Part shown: in pieces, positions 46,342 to 57,000 of the stretch | Layout: each line of letters starts with the position of its first letter | How positions within the stretch are numbered: the stretch's first letter is position 1 | Assembly (NCBI RefSeq): GCF_009296185.1 | Contig: NZ_WBJR01000001.1 | Coordinates: 186,001-250,000, forward strand | Length of the DNA: 64,000 nt | Origin: Hydrogenovibrio sp. JE_KL2 | GTDB taxonomy: Bacteria; Pseudomonadota; Gammaproteobacteria; Thiomicrospirales; Thiomicrospiraceae | Direction: 5' to 3' | Notes under the pieces: model-generated | Told to the model about the DNA's origin: nothing | The model's database searches: none | What the model saw: the letters and a program-made list of their open reading frames with translations, nothing else | Translations under genes and position numbers: made by a program

Positions 46342-47595
46342 ATGACACAGCAAACCAAAGAACAATTAGAAACACTTTATGATGTCGCCATTATTGGTGG
46401 TGGCATGGTTGGTGCGACCGTTGCACTTGGCTTGGCGCAGCAGGGCTTTAATGTTGTTGTGGTGGAAAAATCACGTCCAGAATTGGCATGGGACAAAAGT
46501 AATCCTTTTGAAACCCGAGTCAGCGCACTGACACGTGCCTCCGAAAATATTTTAAAGGGTGTCGGAGCTTGGCAGGGTGTATTGAATAAGCGTTATCATG
46601 CTTTTACCGATATGCATGTTTGGGAAGATATTTCCAATGCTCAAGTCCATTTCTCGGCTAAGGACATTGATGAAAGTAATTTAGGCTTTGTGGTTGAAAA
46701 CAAAGTGATCCAGTTAGCGCTATGGGAAAAGTTGGTTGAGAACGACAATGTTGCTTTGCTGACGGAAAAAGCCCTGATTGATATCCAAACCAAAGTTGGT
46801 GCAGCGACCCTAACCCATAACGAGTTGCTGTTTGAAGAGGGCGTTAAGCTTTATTCTAAGCTAGTGGTCGGTGCTGATGGTGCATTTTCTAAAGTTCGCC
46901 AATTGGCAGGCATTGGGCTGGAAACCCATGACTATGAGCAATGTGCTGTTGTCGGTTGTGTTGAAACCGAATTAAGTCACCAAAATACTTGTTGGCAGCG
47001 TTACCGCTCCGAAGGCCCCTTTGCCTATTTGTGTATGGATGGTCATATAAGCTCCATCGCTTGGTATATGCCGGTGGAAAAAATGGATTGGGCGCTGTCT
47101 TTGGATGATAAGGCTTTTGCCGAAGCGGTAGAAGAAGCTTCCGGTGGTTGTTTAGGACGTGTTACCCATGTGGGCGCGCGCGATGCTTTTCCTTTGACCA
47201 GACGTCACGCTTTGGAGTACGTTAAGCAAGGCGTTGTTTTGGTTGGTGATGCGGCACATACTATTCATCCGCAAGCTGGACAGGGCGTGAACCTAGGGCT
47301 GTTGGATGCTGCAGCTTTGATAGAAACCTTGTCAGAGGCAAAACAAGAAAATGCCGCAACTTGGAACAGATTGTCAGTACTTCGACGTTATGAGCGCTGG
47401 CGTAGAGGCGATAACCATATCGTTCAGCGTTCTATGGAAGGTTTTGATTGGCTGTTTGAGCAAGATAGTGATGTGAAAAACGCTGTGCGCAAAACGTTAT
47501 TGCCGTTTGCAGATAGAATGCAAATGGCAAAAAACTGGCTGATGCGCCAAGCACTGAAGGGGCGCCAAGCGTTACCGGAATTAGCAAGAGATTGA
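46342..47595 (+). CDS. ubiI: UbiH/UbiF/VisC-type hydroxylase, UbiI-like
   Basis: UbiI hydroxylates C5 in aerobic ubiquinone synthesis. The 417-residue FAD monooxygenase has DVAIIGGGMVGATVALGLAQ, ETRVSALTRAS, VGADGAFSKVRQ and GDAAHTIHPQAGQGVNLG. It belongs to the Coq6/UbiH family; position after ubiH favours UbiI, but UbiF cannot be excluded. It has the last of a series of four coupled genes; the potassium-channel gene follows after six bases. Confidence 0.88.
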   Translation: MTQQTKEQLETLYDVAIIGGGMVGATVALGLAQQGFNVVVVEKSRPELAWDKSNPFETRVSALTRASENILKGVGAWQGVLNKRYHAFTDMHVWEDISNAQVHFSAKDIDESNLGFVVENKVIQLALWEKLVENDNVALLTEKALIDIQTKVGAATLTHNELLFEEGVKLYSKLVVGADGAFSKVRQLAGIGLETHDYEQCAVVGCVETELSHQNTCWQRYRSEGPFAYLCMDGHISSIAWYMPVEKMDWALSLDDKAFAEAVEEASGGCLGRVTHVGARDAFPLTRRHALEYVKQGVVLVGDAAHTIHPQAGQGVNLGLLDAAALIETLSEAKQENAATWNRLSVLRRYERWRRGDNHIVQRSMEGFDWLFEQDSDVKNAVRKTLLPFADRMQMAKNWLMRQALKGRQALPELARD

Positions 47596-47601
47596 GCGTA
47601 A

Positions 47602-48609
47602 ATGAAGGATGATGGTTTTACTCCCTCCGGCCAATTAAAAGAGTCGGTTCAAGAAAAAATCAAACAGGTTAACCTTAGGGCAATTCTAGGGGTTGAAGGG
47701 GTTCATTCAGAAGAGAGCCAGTTGGCGATAAACATTGGCCGCATTTTCTCCGTGGTAGTGGTGCTGGCGCTGATGGTCGTGTTGGTTCAGTTGCTACTTG
47801 GATTGGCGCACGAGAAAGAAGGTGATTTTTATGTCACTGTCGGAGTGTGGGCGGTTTTTGCTGCCGAACTAAGCGTCAACCTTATACTGGTTAAAAATAA
47901 AAAACGATATTTGTTGCACAATTGGCTCAACGTTACTATTGTGGTGTTTGCATTCCCATGGCTCAACTATGGCAGTGAGTGGACAACGATCTTAAGAACG
48001 TTAAGGTTTATGTTGTTGATTAGAGTGGTTGCCGATATTTTTTGGGATGTCGTGCTTATTCTGAGACGCAACAACTTCTGGATGGTGTTGCTGGCTGAAA
48101 CACTTTTAATTATTGTGTCGGGCGCGATTTTTGCAGCACTTGAAAACCGTGATTTCTCTACTGGTATTTGGTATTCCTTAGTGACCATTACTACGGTCGG
48201 TTATGGTGATGTTGTGCCTTATACCGAAAAAGGTCGTATTTTCGGAACGATTTTGATTGTGTTTGGGGTGATTTTCTTTTCGCTGATTACTGCGAACATC
48301 GCGGCCTTTTTGGTTGGTGCAGAACAGAGAAGAACCGAAAAAGAAATTTTGGATTACGTCAAAATCACAAAATTGCGCTTGGAAGAACAATCCGAAGTGC
48401 ATGAAAGGCGTATGAATCACATTTTGACGCAGTTAACAGAGAAATTGGATTCAATAGAAAGCGAAATTGACGAAAAGCAACATGCGCAGAGATTGTCCAA
48501 GCGTGTTAGTGATTTTGAAGATAAACTTAAGAACGATTCAAAGCATTTCCAACATAGATTGGATGAAATAGAAAAACATATTAATAGACGCGCGAACGAA
48601 TTAGAGTGA
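47602..48609 (+). CDS. Voltage-gated-type potassium channel with C-terminal coiled coil
   Basis: This is a 335-residue inner-membrane channel. It has hydrophobic segments at ~45-68, ~78-97, ~107-121, an arginine-bearing S4-like segment RTLRFMLLIRVV (~133-145), S5 (~155-178), the pore with TITTVGYGD, and S6 (~212-240). Residues ~245-335 form a highly charged coiled coil, which probably tetramerises the channel. No RCK/TrkA nucleotide domain is present. It begins six bases after ubiI, so it may be co-transcribed, but no functional link to ubiquinone is apparent. Confidence 0.88.
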   Translation: MKDDGFTPSGQLKESVQEKIKQVNLRAILGVEGVHSEESQLAINIGRIFSVVVVLALMVVLVQLLLGLAHEKEGDFYVTVGVWAVFAAELSVNLILVKNKKRYLLHNWLNVTIVVFAFPWLNYGSEWTTILRTLRFMLLIRVVADIFWDVVLILRRNNFWMVLLAETLLIIVSGAIFAALENRDFSTGIWYSLVTITTVGYGDVVPYTEKGRIFGTILIVFGVIFFSLITANIAAFLVGAEQRRTEKEILDYVKITKLRLEEQSEVHERRMNHILTQLTEKLDSIESEIDEKQHAQRLSKRVSDFEDKLKNDSKHFQHRLDEIEKHINRRANELE

Positions 48610-48748
48610 ATCCTCCGCCAGAGGCAGGTTTTTCTCTGAAAGTTTTTGACTTTTAGCGGCAATGGCTCTATAGTCAAAGCACTAAATTTTTTTATGAGGC
48701 TGATGAGAAAATTCATTTCATCACTTCCTGAACATAGAGGCAAAATGA

Positions 48749-49726
48749 ATGGCAGATAGAAGGCTCCAAGTTTTTTATACTGTTGCAAAGGTGCTAAGTT
48801 TTACAAAAGCAGCAGAAACCCTTCATATGACCCAACCAGCGGTCACATTCCAAGTTAAGCAACTCGAAGAATTTTTCAATACGCGTCTATTCGACAGGAC
48901 TCATAATAAAATCTCTTTAACTGATGCAGGCAAAATCGTTTACGACTACGCCGAGAAGATACTTGATCACTATGAGAAGATGAATAGTGAGGTGAGGGAG
49001 CTCACCGGGGAGGTCACGGGCAGCCTGTTGATAGGCGCCAGTACGACGATCGCAGAGTATATGCTGCCAAGTTTGCTGGGCGCTTTCAAAAAGCAGTTTG
49101 AAGAAGTGAACATCCGCCTTCAGGTGGGTAACACCGATGCAATTGTTGCCATGGTTGAAAACAACATGATTGACTTGGGTGTCGTCGAAGCACCGGTTTA
49201 CAACAAGAACCTTGAAGTTGAAGTGTGTCGTTTAGATGAAATGGTGTTGATCGTACCGGTTGGACATCCACTTTCTAACAGAGACAAGATTTCAGTTGAA
49301 GATATTCGCAAGTATCGTTATATCTCTCGTGAAGAAGGCTCAGGTTCTCGTTCGGTAATCGATAGCTATATCCGCGAACAAGGTTTGAGTTATTCAGACT
49401 TGAATGTTGTGATGGAGTTAGGTAGTCCAGAAGCTGTGAAAATGGCTGTAGAATCTGATGTCGGTGTGGCGATTGTTTCTAGAACGACGATTACGAAAGA
49501 GTTGAAACTAGCGACTTTGAAAGCAATTCCATTGGACCCACCATTGGATCGACCTTTCTCTCACGTTCGCCAAAAACATAAATTCAGACATAGAGCAGTG
49601 GGTGAGCTTTTGGATTTTGCAGTTGATTACTGTAAAGAGAAAGCGGTTGAGCAAGGCTTTAAATTACCTTCTGAATCAGACATGGAAAAATACGCCTCTA
49701 AGACACAGCAATCAGAAAAACGCTAA
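48749..49726 (+). CDS. LysR-family transcriptional regulator
   Basis: The 325-residue protein has an N-terminal winged HTH (VAKVLSFTKAAETLHMTQPAVTFQVKQLEEFF) and a C-terminal substrate-binding domain (GASTTIAEYMLPSLLGAF, then NTDAIVAMVENNMIDLGVVEAP). The co-inducer domain pattern resembles the CysL/YeiE group and is also like autotrophy regulators (CbbR), so sulfur or carbon metabolism targets are plausible but unproven. GAGG precedes ATG 48749. No divergent target gene lies upstream. Confidence 0.85.
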   Translation: MADRRLQVFYTVAKVLSFTKAAETLHMTQPAVTFQVKQLEEFFNTRLFDRTHNKISLTDAGKIVYDYAEKILDHYEKMNSEVRELTGEVTGSLLIGASTTIAEYMLPSLLGAFKKQFEEVNIRLQVGNTDAIVAMVENNMIDLGVVEAPVYNKNLEVEVCRLDEMVLIVPVGHPLSNRDKISVEDIRKYRYISREEGSGSRSVIDSYIREQGLSYSDLNVVMELGSPEAVKMAVESDVGVAIVSRTTITKELKLATLKAIPLDPPLDRPFSHVRQKHKFRHRAVGELLDFAVDYCKEKAVEQGFKLPSESDMEKYASKTQQSEKR

Positions 49727-49745
49727 ACCAATGTGAGTTAGAGAA

Positions 49746-49777
49746 GTAAAAAAACGGGCTATATGCCCGTTTTTTGT
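49746..49777 (+). terminator. Rho-independent terminator after the LysR gene
   Basis: AAAAAACGGGC pairs with GCCCGTTTTTT around a short TATAT loop, 20 bases after the stop. Confidence 0.9.
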
Positions 49778-49805
49778 TGGAGTGGTTTTGGAAATGTTGT
49801 GATTG

Positions 49806-49855
49806 AAAATCTGCCAGGTTGGGGGGGAGGTGTTAACCCCAACCTGGTAGATTTT
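49806..49855. repeat. Dispersed palindromic repeat, copy G (complete)
   Basis: The left arm AAAATCTGCCAGGTTGGGG (49806-49824) and right arm CCCCAACCTGGTAGATTTT (49837-49855) are inverted copies with a 12-base centre. It lies between convergent LysR and phoH genes, four bases before the phoH stop. Confidence 0.9.
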
Positions 49856-49859
49856 CAGG

Positions 49860-51266
49860 TTATAGATTGTCAGAAGCAAACTCTGCCAAGCGAGAACGCT
49901 CACCTTGTTTCAAGGTGATATGTGCTGCATGAGGCCAGTTCTTGAAACGATCCACAATGTAGGTTAAACCGGTTGTTGTTTCCGTGAGATAAGGAGAGTC
50001 GATCTGACCGATGTTACCGAGACAGACAATCTTCGTACCTTCACCGGCACGAGTCACCAAAGTCTTCATTTGCTTCGGCGTCAAGTTTTGCGCTTCATCC
50101 AAGATGATGAATTTGTTTTGGAAGGTTCGACCACGCATGAAGTTCAATGATTTGATTTTGATGCGCTTGTTCAGTAGCTCTTGAGTAGTTTCTTTTTCCC
50201 AATCGGTATGACCTTCTGACTTGGTCAGCACTTCAAGGTTATCCATTAAGGCGCCCATCCAAGGCGTCATTTTTTCCTCTTCCGTACCCGGAAGGAAACC
50301 AATGTCGTCGCCGATAGGGATGGTGGCGCGTGTCATGATGATTTCGTTATAAATGCCTTCATCCAGCGTTTGTTGCAAGGCGGCAGCCAAAGCCAGCAGC
50401 GTTTTTCCGGTACCCGCCACACCGAGTAGAGAAACGAAGTCGATATTTGGATCAATCAAGAAATTGAGCGCCATGTTCTGCTCATGGTTTCTGGCACTAA
50501 TGCCCCAAACGTTGTGTTTGTTGTGTTCAAAATTGTGCATGTATTCAAGTGTGGCGACACCATTGTGAATATTGCGGACAATCGCGCTGAAACCAGATTC
50601 GTTTTCGCTCACCAAGCATTGGTTTGGATACCAATGGTGATTATCGCCAACCTCGATTTCATAAAAAGTATTATTGTTTTCCTGCCAAGACTTCATTTTG
50701 CTGAAGTTCTCTTCGAAGAAATTCTCAGGCAAAATTTCCCAGCCGGTAAATAGCAAGTCGGCATCTTCAAGCACACGGTCATTGTAGTAGTCTTCTGAGT
50801 GCAAGCCAGCTGCAGAAGATTTGATGCGCATGTTGATGTCTTTGGTGACGAGTGTAACACCACGATCCGGGTACATTTCTTTTAGCGCCAGACCAGTTTG
50901 AAGAATGTGGTTGTCGGCTTTATGGCTCGGTAAAGACTTAGGCAGTTCAGCCAAGAGAGGCTCTGTTTCAAAAAAGAGTTTTCCAAGATAAGAGTTGTCC
51001 GAGTCTTTGTTCGGATGAATGCGCTCTAAATCCAGCCCTTGTTTGATTTCTTCAAACGTGGCATTGCTGATAATCTGGTCAATCAAACGGTTGGTTTCAC
51101 GTACGTTTCGTGAGACTTCCGACATCCCTTTTTTACCTGCGTCCAACTCTTCAAGTACGGTCATAGGCAAGAAAATGTCATGTTCTTCAAAGTTGAACAA
51201 TGCCATCGGGTCATGCATCAATACATTGGTGTCGAGAATAAAAAGTCTTTTTACTGCATCTGTCAT
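49860..51266 (-). CDS. PhoH-family ATPase with N-terminal PIN domain (PhoH2 type)
   Basis: The 468-residue protein joins a PIN RNase domain (FILDTNVLMHDP, with further acids in LEELDAGKKG and NRLIDQII) to a PhoH ATPase. The ATPase has Walker A GVAGTGKTLLALAAALQ and Walker B FIILDEAQNL. Such proteins unwind and cleave RNA in other bacteria. The gene is monocistronic or paired with bcp (27 bases upstream). The role is inferred from the family; neighbouring phosphate genes are absent. Confidence 0.9.
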   Translation of the reverse strand: MTDAVKRLFILDTNVLMHDPMALFNFEEHDIFLPMTVLEELDAGKKGMSEVSRNVRETNRLIDQIISNATFEEIKQGLDLERIHPNKDSDNSYLGKLFFETEPLLAELPKSLPSHKADNHILQTGLALKEMYPDRGVTLVTKDINMRIKSSAAGLHSEDYYNDRVLEDADLLFTGWEILPENFFEENFSKMKSWQENNNTFYEIEVGDNHHWYPNQCLVSENESGFSAIVRNIHNGVATLEYMHNFEHNKHNVWGISARNHEQNMALNFLIDPNIDFVSLLGVAGTGKTLLALAAALQQTLDEGIYNEIIMTRATIPIGDDIGFLPGTEEEKMTPWMGALMDNLEVLTKSEGHTDWEKETTQELLNKRIKIKSLNFMRGRTFQNKFIILDEAQNLTPKQMKTLVTRAGEGTKIVCLGNIGQIDSPYLTETTTGLTYIVDRFKNWPHAAHITLKQGERSRLAEFASDNL

Positions 51267-51293
51267 GAACTTTTCCTAATTAAAGATTCATTT

Positions 51294-51767
51294 TCAATGT
51301 GATTGCAACTGACGAAGTTGAGTGAGCACGTCGGTAACATGGTCTTTCACTTTTACTTTGCGCCATTCATGGATCAGTTTGCCGTTAGGGTCGATCAAAA
51401 ACGTACTCCTTTCAATACCAAGATATTCACGACCGTAGTTCTTTTTAAGTTTGATAACATCAAAGAGTTGGCAGAGGACTTCGTCGCCATCACTAATCAA
51501 CTCAAATGGAAAATCGTATTTTGTTTTAAAGTTTTCGTGTTTCTTAATGGAGTCTTTTGAAACGCCTAGGATTTGTGTGTTGAGTGCTTGGAAGTCAGAA
51601 AGGTGTTCGCTGAAGTCAACCCCTTCGGTTGTGCAGCCTGGCGTATTGTCTTTGGGGTAGAAATAGAGGACTGTGTAGTGTCCTTTGAGGTCGCTTTCGG
51701 TAATGGTGAGGTTGGATGTGGCTTCTAAATTGAACTTTGGAACTGTGTCCCCAATTCTTACACTCAT
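51294..51767 (-). CDS. bcp: Thiol peroxidase Bcp (PrxQ family)
   Basis: Bcp reduces peroxides with thioredoxin. The 157-residue protein has PKDNTPGCTTEGVDFSEHL with the peroxidatic cysteine. The resolving cysteine found five residues later in E. coli is missing, so it is either a 1-Cys type or uses the later Cys in EVLCQL. The start is ATG 51767 (AAGGAG upstream), not the upstream in-frame ATG at 51797. It is close to and upstream of phoH. Confidence 0.92.
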   Translation of the reverse strand: MSVRIGDTVPKFNLEATSNLTITESDLKGHYTVLYFYPKDNTPGCTTEGVDFSEHLSDFQALNTQILGVSKDSIKKHENFKTKYDFPFELISDGDEVLCQLFDVIKLKKNYGREYLGIERSTFLIDPNGKLIHEWRKVKVKDHVTDVLTQLRQLQSH

Positions 51768-51946
51768 TTCGACTCCTTTTTGATAATCAGTATGCATTGA
51801 AAAAAAACATTGTTCAATGAAAATTTTATGAAAACAAAAAAAGCGTCGAAAGCGTGCTGAAACGCGAAAAGTCTGCTTGAAGAAAGTGGGTGGAAAAGGT
51901 AATATTATGCCTTTGTCTTTCGGTCATTTTTTTGGAGAATTTCACC

Positions 51947-52822
51947 GTGTTTAAAGGAAGTATGGTTGCTTTGGTCACGCCAATGTTGGCGGACGAATCT
52001 GTGGATTTTGCGGCGCTCGAAAATCTAATTGAGCTTCATGTCAAATCCAAGACTAAGGCGATTGTTGCTGTAGGAACAACCGGTGAATCAGCAACATTGG
52101 ATTTTGAAGAGCACTGTAAAGTAGTGCGTTTTGTTGTGGAAAAAGCCGCAGGTCGTATTCCCGTGATTGCCGGAACGGGTGCCAACTCTACTTCTGAGGC
52201 GATTGAGTTAACTCAGTGCGCAAAGGATGCCGGAGCGGACGCCTGTCTTTTGGTAACGCCTTATTACAATAAGCCGACACAAGAAGGTTTATACCTGCAT
52301 TACAAAAAAGTGGCTGAAACGGTTGATATTCCTCAGATTCTTTATAATGTTCCAGGCAGAACTGCTTGTGATCTGCTTCCTGAAACAGTCGGGCGTTTAG
52401 CGTCTGTTAAAAATATTATTGGTATCAAAGAGGCCACGGGTGACTTGTCTCGTGTGGCAAAAATCAAAGCGCTAGTCTCTGATGATTTTGATCTGTATAC
52501 GGGTGATGATGCCACTGGTATTGAATTCGTTTTATTGGGCGGTCACGGGACCATCTCTGTAACCGCCAATGTTGCACCAGCAATTATGGCTGAAGCTTTT
52601 GATGAAGCTTTGGCTGGTAATGCTGAAAAAGCCAAAGCACTGGATGCTAAAGTCGCTGCTTTACACTCGAAACTTTTTGTCGAAGCCAACCCGATTCCTG
52701 TGAAATGGGCTATGGCTGAGATGGGGCTGATCGGACCAGCTATTCGCCTACCAATGACGCCTCTATCACCCGCCTACCATGAAGAGGTAAGACAGGCCTT
52801 AAAAACCGCCGGGGTTCTTTAA
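51947..52822 (+). CDS. dapA: 4-hydroxy-tetrahydrodipicolinate synthase DapA
   Basis: DapA condenses pyruvate and aspartate semialdehyde, the first step of lysine and meso-diaminopimelate synthesis. The 291-residue TIM-barrel protein has [33 protein letters not shown] and the Schiff-base lysine in [10 protein letters not shown]. The start is GTG 51947 with GGAG nine bases upstream; an in-frame extension to ATG 51890 is not homologous. It is followed by bamC, as in E. coli. Confidence 0.95.
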   Translation: MFKGSMVALVTPMLADESVDFAALENLIELHVKSKTKAIVAVGTTGESATLDFEEHCKVVRFVVEKAAGRIPVIAGTGANSTSEAIELTQCAKDAGADACLLVTPYYNKPTQEGLYLHYKKVAETVDIPQILYNVPGRTACDLLPETVGRLASVKNIIGIKEATGDLSRVAKIKALVSDDFDLYTGDDATGIEFVLLGGHGTISVTANVAPAIMAEAFDEALAGNAEKAKALDAKVAALHSKLFVEANPIPVKWAMAEMGLIGPAIRLPMTPLSPAYHEEVRQALKTAGVL

Positions 52823-52828
52823 ATAATT

Positions 52829-53983
52829 ATGACTTTTTTTCAAATGTTCAATCGAGCGGTCATCTTGGTGATGACCTCTTTTTTACTTATCTCTTGCTCA
52901 TCAACTGCTTCCAAAAATGCTAATGATGTTTTAAATAACTACGATGATTCCGATGTCGACTATCGTGCAACTGAGTCAAAGCTGGCACCTAGTTTGGATG
53001 TGCCGCCTGATCTACTAGCTCCAAGAGCAGCTAATGACGGTTTTGCACAGGCTTTAGCGACTCAGACTAAAGATGAGCCTAGAGCGACAATTCCTACCTA
53101 CAAAGCTCAGAATATTCAGGTTCAATCAGACCTTTCTGAACGCTGGTTGGTTATTAAAGGGTTGAATGATGAGCAGGTTTGGAAAGGTGTCCAGGCATTC
53201 TTGGTATCTGCTGGGTTTAAGATTAAGGATGCCAGAAAAGATACCGGGTTTATCAAAACTGAATTCACACCTAGAAAAGAAATTGTGCCGCCAGATGCGA
53301 TGGGGCCTATTTCTCGCGTTTTGAACAGTTGGCGTCCTGAGTTGGCTGATGGTGCTTATGACCGCATTATTGCCAGAGTGGTTTATGATGTGAATAAAGC
53401 TGAAACACGCGTTTATTTCTACAATACAACCATTTATGACGCCTCATCGGTCAACGACGAGGATGCTGTTATTTCTGGTGGTAAGACCGGTTGGCAAATT
53501 CGACCTTATAGTCCTTTGATTGAGGCGGAAACACTTTACCAAGCCCTGATTTTCTTTGGAACTTCACAGCAAAGCGCGATGAATCAAATTGCGACAGTCG
53601 AGAAGCAACGCGATTTGGTTGATGGAAGCAAAGAATTTGACGGCGTTGTCTTTGATGCGGATAAAGATACAGTATGGAGTTATTTAGTGGCGATGATTTA
53701 CCGTTCAGGTTGGCAAATCGACCACATGAAGCCACAATCGTATGCCGTTTGGGTCAAAATCCCAGAAGGATTGCAACAGAAAAAAGGTCTCATGTCGAAG
53801 CTAGCCTTCTGGAATTCGGATGATGAACATAAGCCAGCAACGGTGATTTTGACCGTGGAAAATGTCAAAGATGCCACGAAGCCGCAAAGCTTGCTAAGAG
53901 TTCATGCGAAAGAAAATGCCACGCCATTGTCTGCAGAGCAACAGAAAGCAGTTGTTGAGTCGATGGGGCTGCTGGCGCAGTGA
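52829..53983 (+). CDS. bamC: Outer-membrane assembly lipoprotein BamC
   Basis: BamC is a lipoprotein of the BAM complex. The 384-residue precursor has a signal ending in LLISC (Cys ~23), an unstructured segment, and two helix-grip domains (~105-235 and ~260-380). PSLDVPPDLLAP near residue 55 matches the BamD-binding segment of BamC. The dapA-bamC pair is conserved. Two in-frame ATGs (52829, 52844) are possible starts; neither has a strong ribosome site. Confidence 0.88.
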   Translation: MTFFQMFNRAVILVMTSFLLISCSSTASKNANDVLNNYDDSDVDYRATESKLAPSLDVPPDLLAPRAANDGFAQALATQTKDEPRATIPTYKAQNIQVQSDLSERWLVIKGLNDEQVWKGVQAFLVSAGFKIKDARKDTGFIKTEFTPRKEIVPPDAMGPISRVLNSWRPELADGAYDRIIARVVYDVNKAETRVYFYNTTIYDASSVNDEDAVISGGKTGWQIRPYSPLIEAETLYQALIFFGTSQQSAMNQIATVEKQRDLVDGSKEFDGVVFDADKDTVWSYLVAMIYRSGWQIDHMKPQSYAVWVKIPEGLQQKKGLMSKLAFWNSDDEHKPATVILTVENVKDATKPQSLLRVHAKENATPLSAEQQKAVVESMGLLAQ

Positions 53984-53996
53984 TATTAAATTTGAT

Positions 53997-54023
53997 TAAA
54001 ACCCTGGCCTCAGGGTTTTTTTG
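53997..54023 (+). terminator. Rho-independent terminator after bamC
   Basis: AAAACCCTG pairs with CAGGGTTTT around a GCCT loop, followed by a T-run, 14 bases after the bamC stop. Confidence 0.85.
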
Positions 54024-54048
54024 TATTGCTTCAATTTAAGGAATTGTC

Positions 54049-57000
54049 ATGCAAGTTATTTGGGGAAATCCAGCTCATTCTCAATACCGTCTAGAAAAAT
54101 TATTGGCAAAGCTTCGTGTGAAGTATGCTGTTAACGCGGTTCGCTCTCAATACGTGTATTTTGTGGAGACGGCTGATAATACGGCATTGACTGAGTCAGA
54201 TGTTCAAAAATTGAATGTTTTGTTGAATGAATCCAATGAAACGGTCAAGGGTGAGTTAAATGATTCTTCATTCATTATTGTGCCGCGTTTAGGAACCATT
54301 TCGCCATGGTCGTCAAAAGCCACTGATATTACCCATACTTGCGGTATTGAAGCTGTTCAACGTATTGAAAGAGGTATTGTTTATTTCGTTGAAGGAGCTT
54401 CTGATAAGCAAGGTATTGCCACAGAAATCCATGACCGAATGATGGAGCAGGTGTTTTACTCTTTTGATGGACTGTCTGAACTATTTTCACATCAATCACC
54501 TAAGCCTTATACAACGGTTGATGTGTTGAGTGGTGGCAAAGAAGCACTTGTAGTGGCGAACAGCGAAATGGGTTTGGCACTATCGGCTGATGAAATAGAC
54601 TATCTTGTAGAAGCCTTTCAAACATTGAACCGCAATCCGGTGGATGCTGAACTGATGATGTTTGCCCAGGCGAATTCTGAGCATTGCCGTCATAAGATAT
54701 TTAATGCCGACTGGACAATTGATGGTGAGAATAAACCAAACTCTTTGTTTGGGATGATTCGTAATACCTACCAGAAAAACCCTCAAGGGGTTTTGTCAGC
54801 ATACAGTGATAATGCTGCGGTTATCGAAGGTTCAAAAGCGACACGCTTTTTCCCAAACCCTGAAACACGTCAATATCAATATTCTGCTGAAAATGTTCAT
54901 TTTCAAATCAAAGTGGAAACTCATAACCATCCAACCGCGATTTCACCTTGGCCGGGTGCAGCAACGGGTTCTGGTGGAGAAATTCGTGATGAAGGTGCGA
55001 CCGGACGTGGTTCAAAACCTAAAGCTGGTTTGACGGGTTTTACCGTTTCCAACTTGAACATCCCAGGTTACAAGCAACCATGGGAAAGAGACTATGGTAG
55101 ACCTTCACGCATTGTTTCCGCTTTTGACATCATGATAGAAGGACCTTTGGGAGCCGCTGGGTTCAATAATGAATTTGGTCGCCCCGCAATCAATGGTTAT
55201 TTCCGTACTTATGAAAACGCCATGATCACGCATGATGGTGAGGAAATGCGTGGTTACCATAAGCCTATTATGTTAGCGGGCGGATTAGGAAATATCCGTG
55301 AAGAACATATTCAGAAAAACGATATTCCTGTCGGCGCAAAACTAGTTGTTTTGGGTGGTCCTGCCATGTTGATTGGTTTGGGCGGCGGTGCTGCGTCATC
55401 TGTCGATAGCGGTGCGGGCTCTGAAACATTGGACTTTGCTTCTGTACAACGCGAAAACCCAGAAATGGAAAGACGTGCTCAAGAGGTAATCGACCGTTGT
55501 ACTTATTTAGGGAATGATTCTCCGATTGCTTCGATTCATGATGTCGGCGCCGGTGGTCTTTCTAACGCCTTTCCAGAATTGGTGAATGATTCTGGTCGTG
55601 GTGGATGTTTTAATTTGCGTGATGTGCCAAATGACGAACCAGGTATGTCGCCGATGGAAATCTGGTGTAACGAGTCTCAAGAGCGCTACGTTATTGCGAT
55701 TTACCCTGAAAAAATTGAGCAGTTTGAAGCGATTTGTAAACGTGAGCGCTGCCTGTATGCGATTGTGGGTGAGGCGACTAAAGAACAAAAATTGGTTGTT
55801 AACGATACTGTTTTTGACAACAACCCAGTTGATATGCCGTTGAATGTTCTATTGGGTAAACCACCAAAAATGCACCGTCAAGTAGAATCACGTGCTATGC
55901 CGCAGCCAGGGTTTGAGCCTGCTGTGCTGGATATGAATGATGTAGCGGAAAGATTGTTAAAGCTGCCGACCATTGCCAGTAAGAACTTTTTGATCACAAT
56001 TGGTGATAGAAGTATTACCGGTATGGTGACACGCGATCAGATGGTTGGTCCTTGGCAAGTTCCGGTAGCAAATGCGGGAATTACCTGTAGTGATTATCAG
56101 GGATATACCGGTGAAGCAATGGCTTCTGGTGAAAGACCACCAGTTGCGTTGATTAACCCTAAAGCCTCTGCACGCCTATCTATTGCCGAAGCGATTACCA
56201 ATATTGCCTGTGCCAAGATTTCTGATATTAGCGATATCAAAATTTCTGCCAACTGGATGGCTGCAGCGGGGCATCCAGGTGAAGATTCTGCCTTGTACGA
56301 TGCAGTAGAAACAGTTGGTTTGGAGTTGTGTCCATCGCTTGGTATTGCTGTTCCGGTTGGAAAAGACTCTATGTCGATGAAGACGGTCTGGGAAGAAAAC
56401 GGTGAGCAAAAATCTGTGACCTCACCGGTATCATTGAATATCACCACTTTTGCCAAAGTTGAAGATGTACGTAAAACAGTGACGCCTCAACTGAGAACCG
56501 ATTTAGGTGATACGCGTATCTTGGCGATTGACTTAGGGAAAGGGCAGAACCGTTTAGGTGGAAGTTGCTTAGCGCAGGTATATAACCAGATTGGCGATGA
56601 GACCGCGGACTTGGATTCAGCCGAGGATTTGAAAAACTTCTTTGCGGCAGTGCAGGCGTTGATTGCGCAAGACAAATTAGTGGCCTATCACGACCGTGCG
56701 GATGGTGGTTTCTTGATTACGGCACTTGAAATGGCTTTTGCGGGACATTGCGGTTTGAGCTTGGATGTTTCTCAGTTGGGTGAAGAGCCTGTATCTGCAT
56801 TGTGCGCAGAAGAGGTGGGTGCGCTTATTCAGGTTAAATCTTCGGATTTAGATGCAGTGAACGCCGTTATCGCCAAGCATGGTTTGTCAGAAATGGTTGC
56901 GGATATTGGAAGCGTGTCGAGTGATGACGTGGTTACCATTTCTGCGCATGGCAAAACGGTGCTTGAAGGTAGTCGCAAATATTATCAAAAGTGGTGGGCT

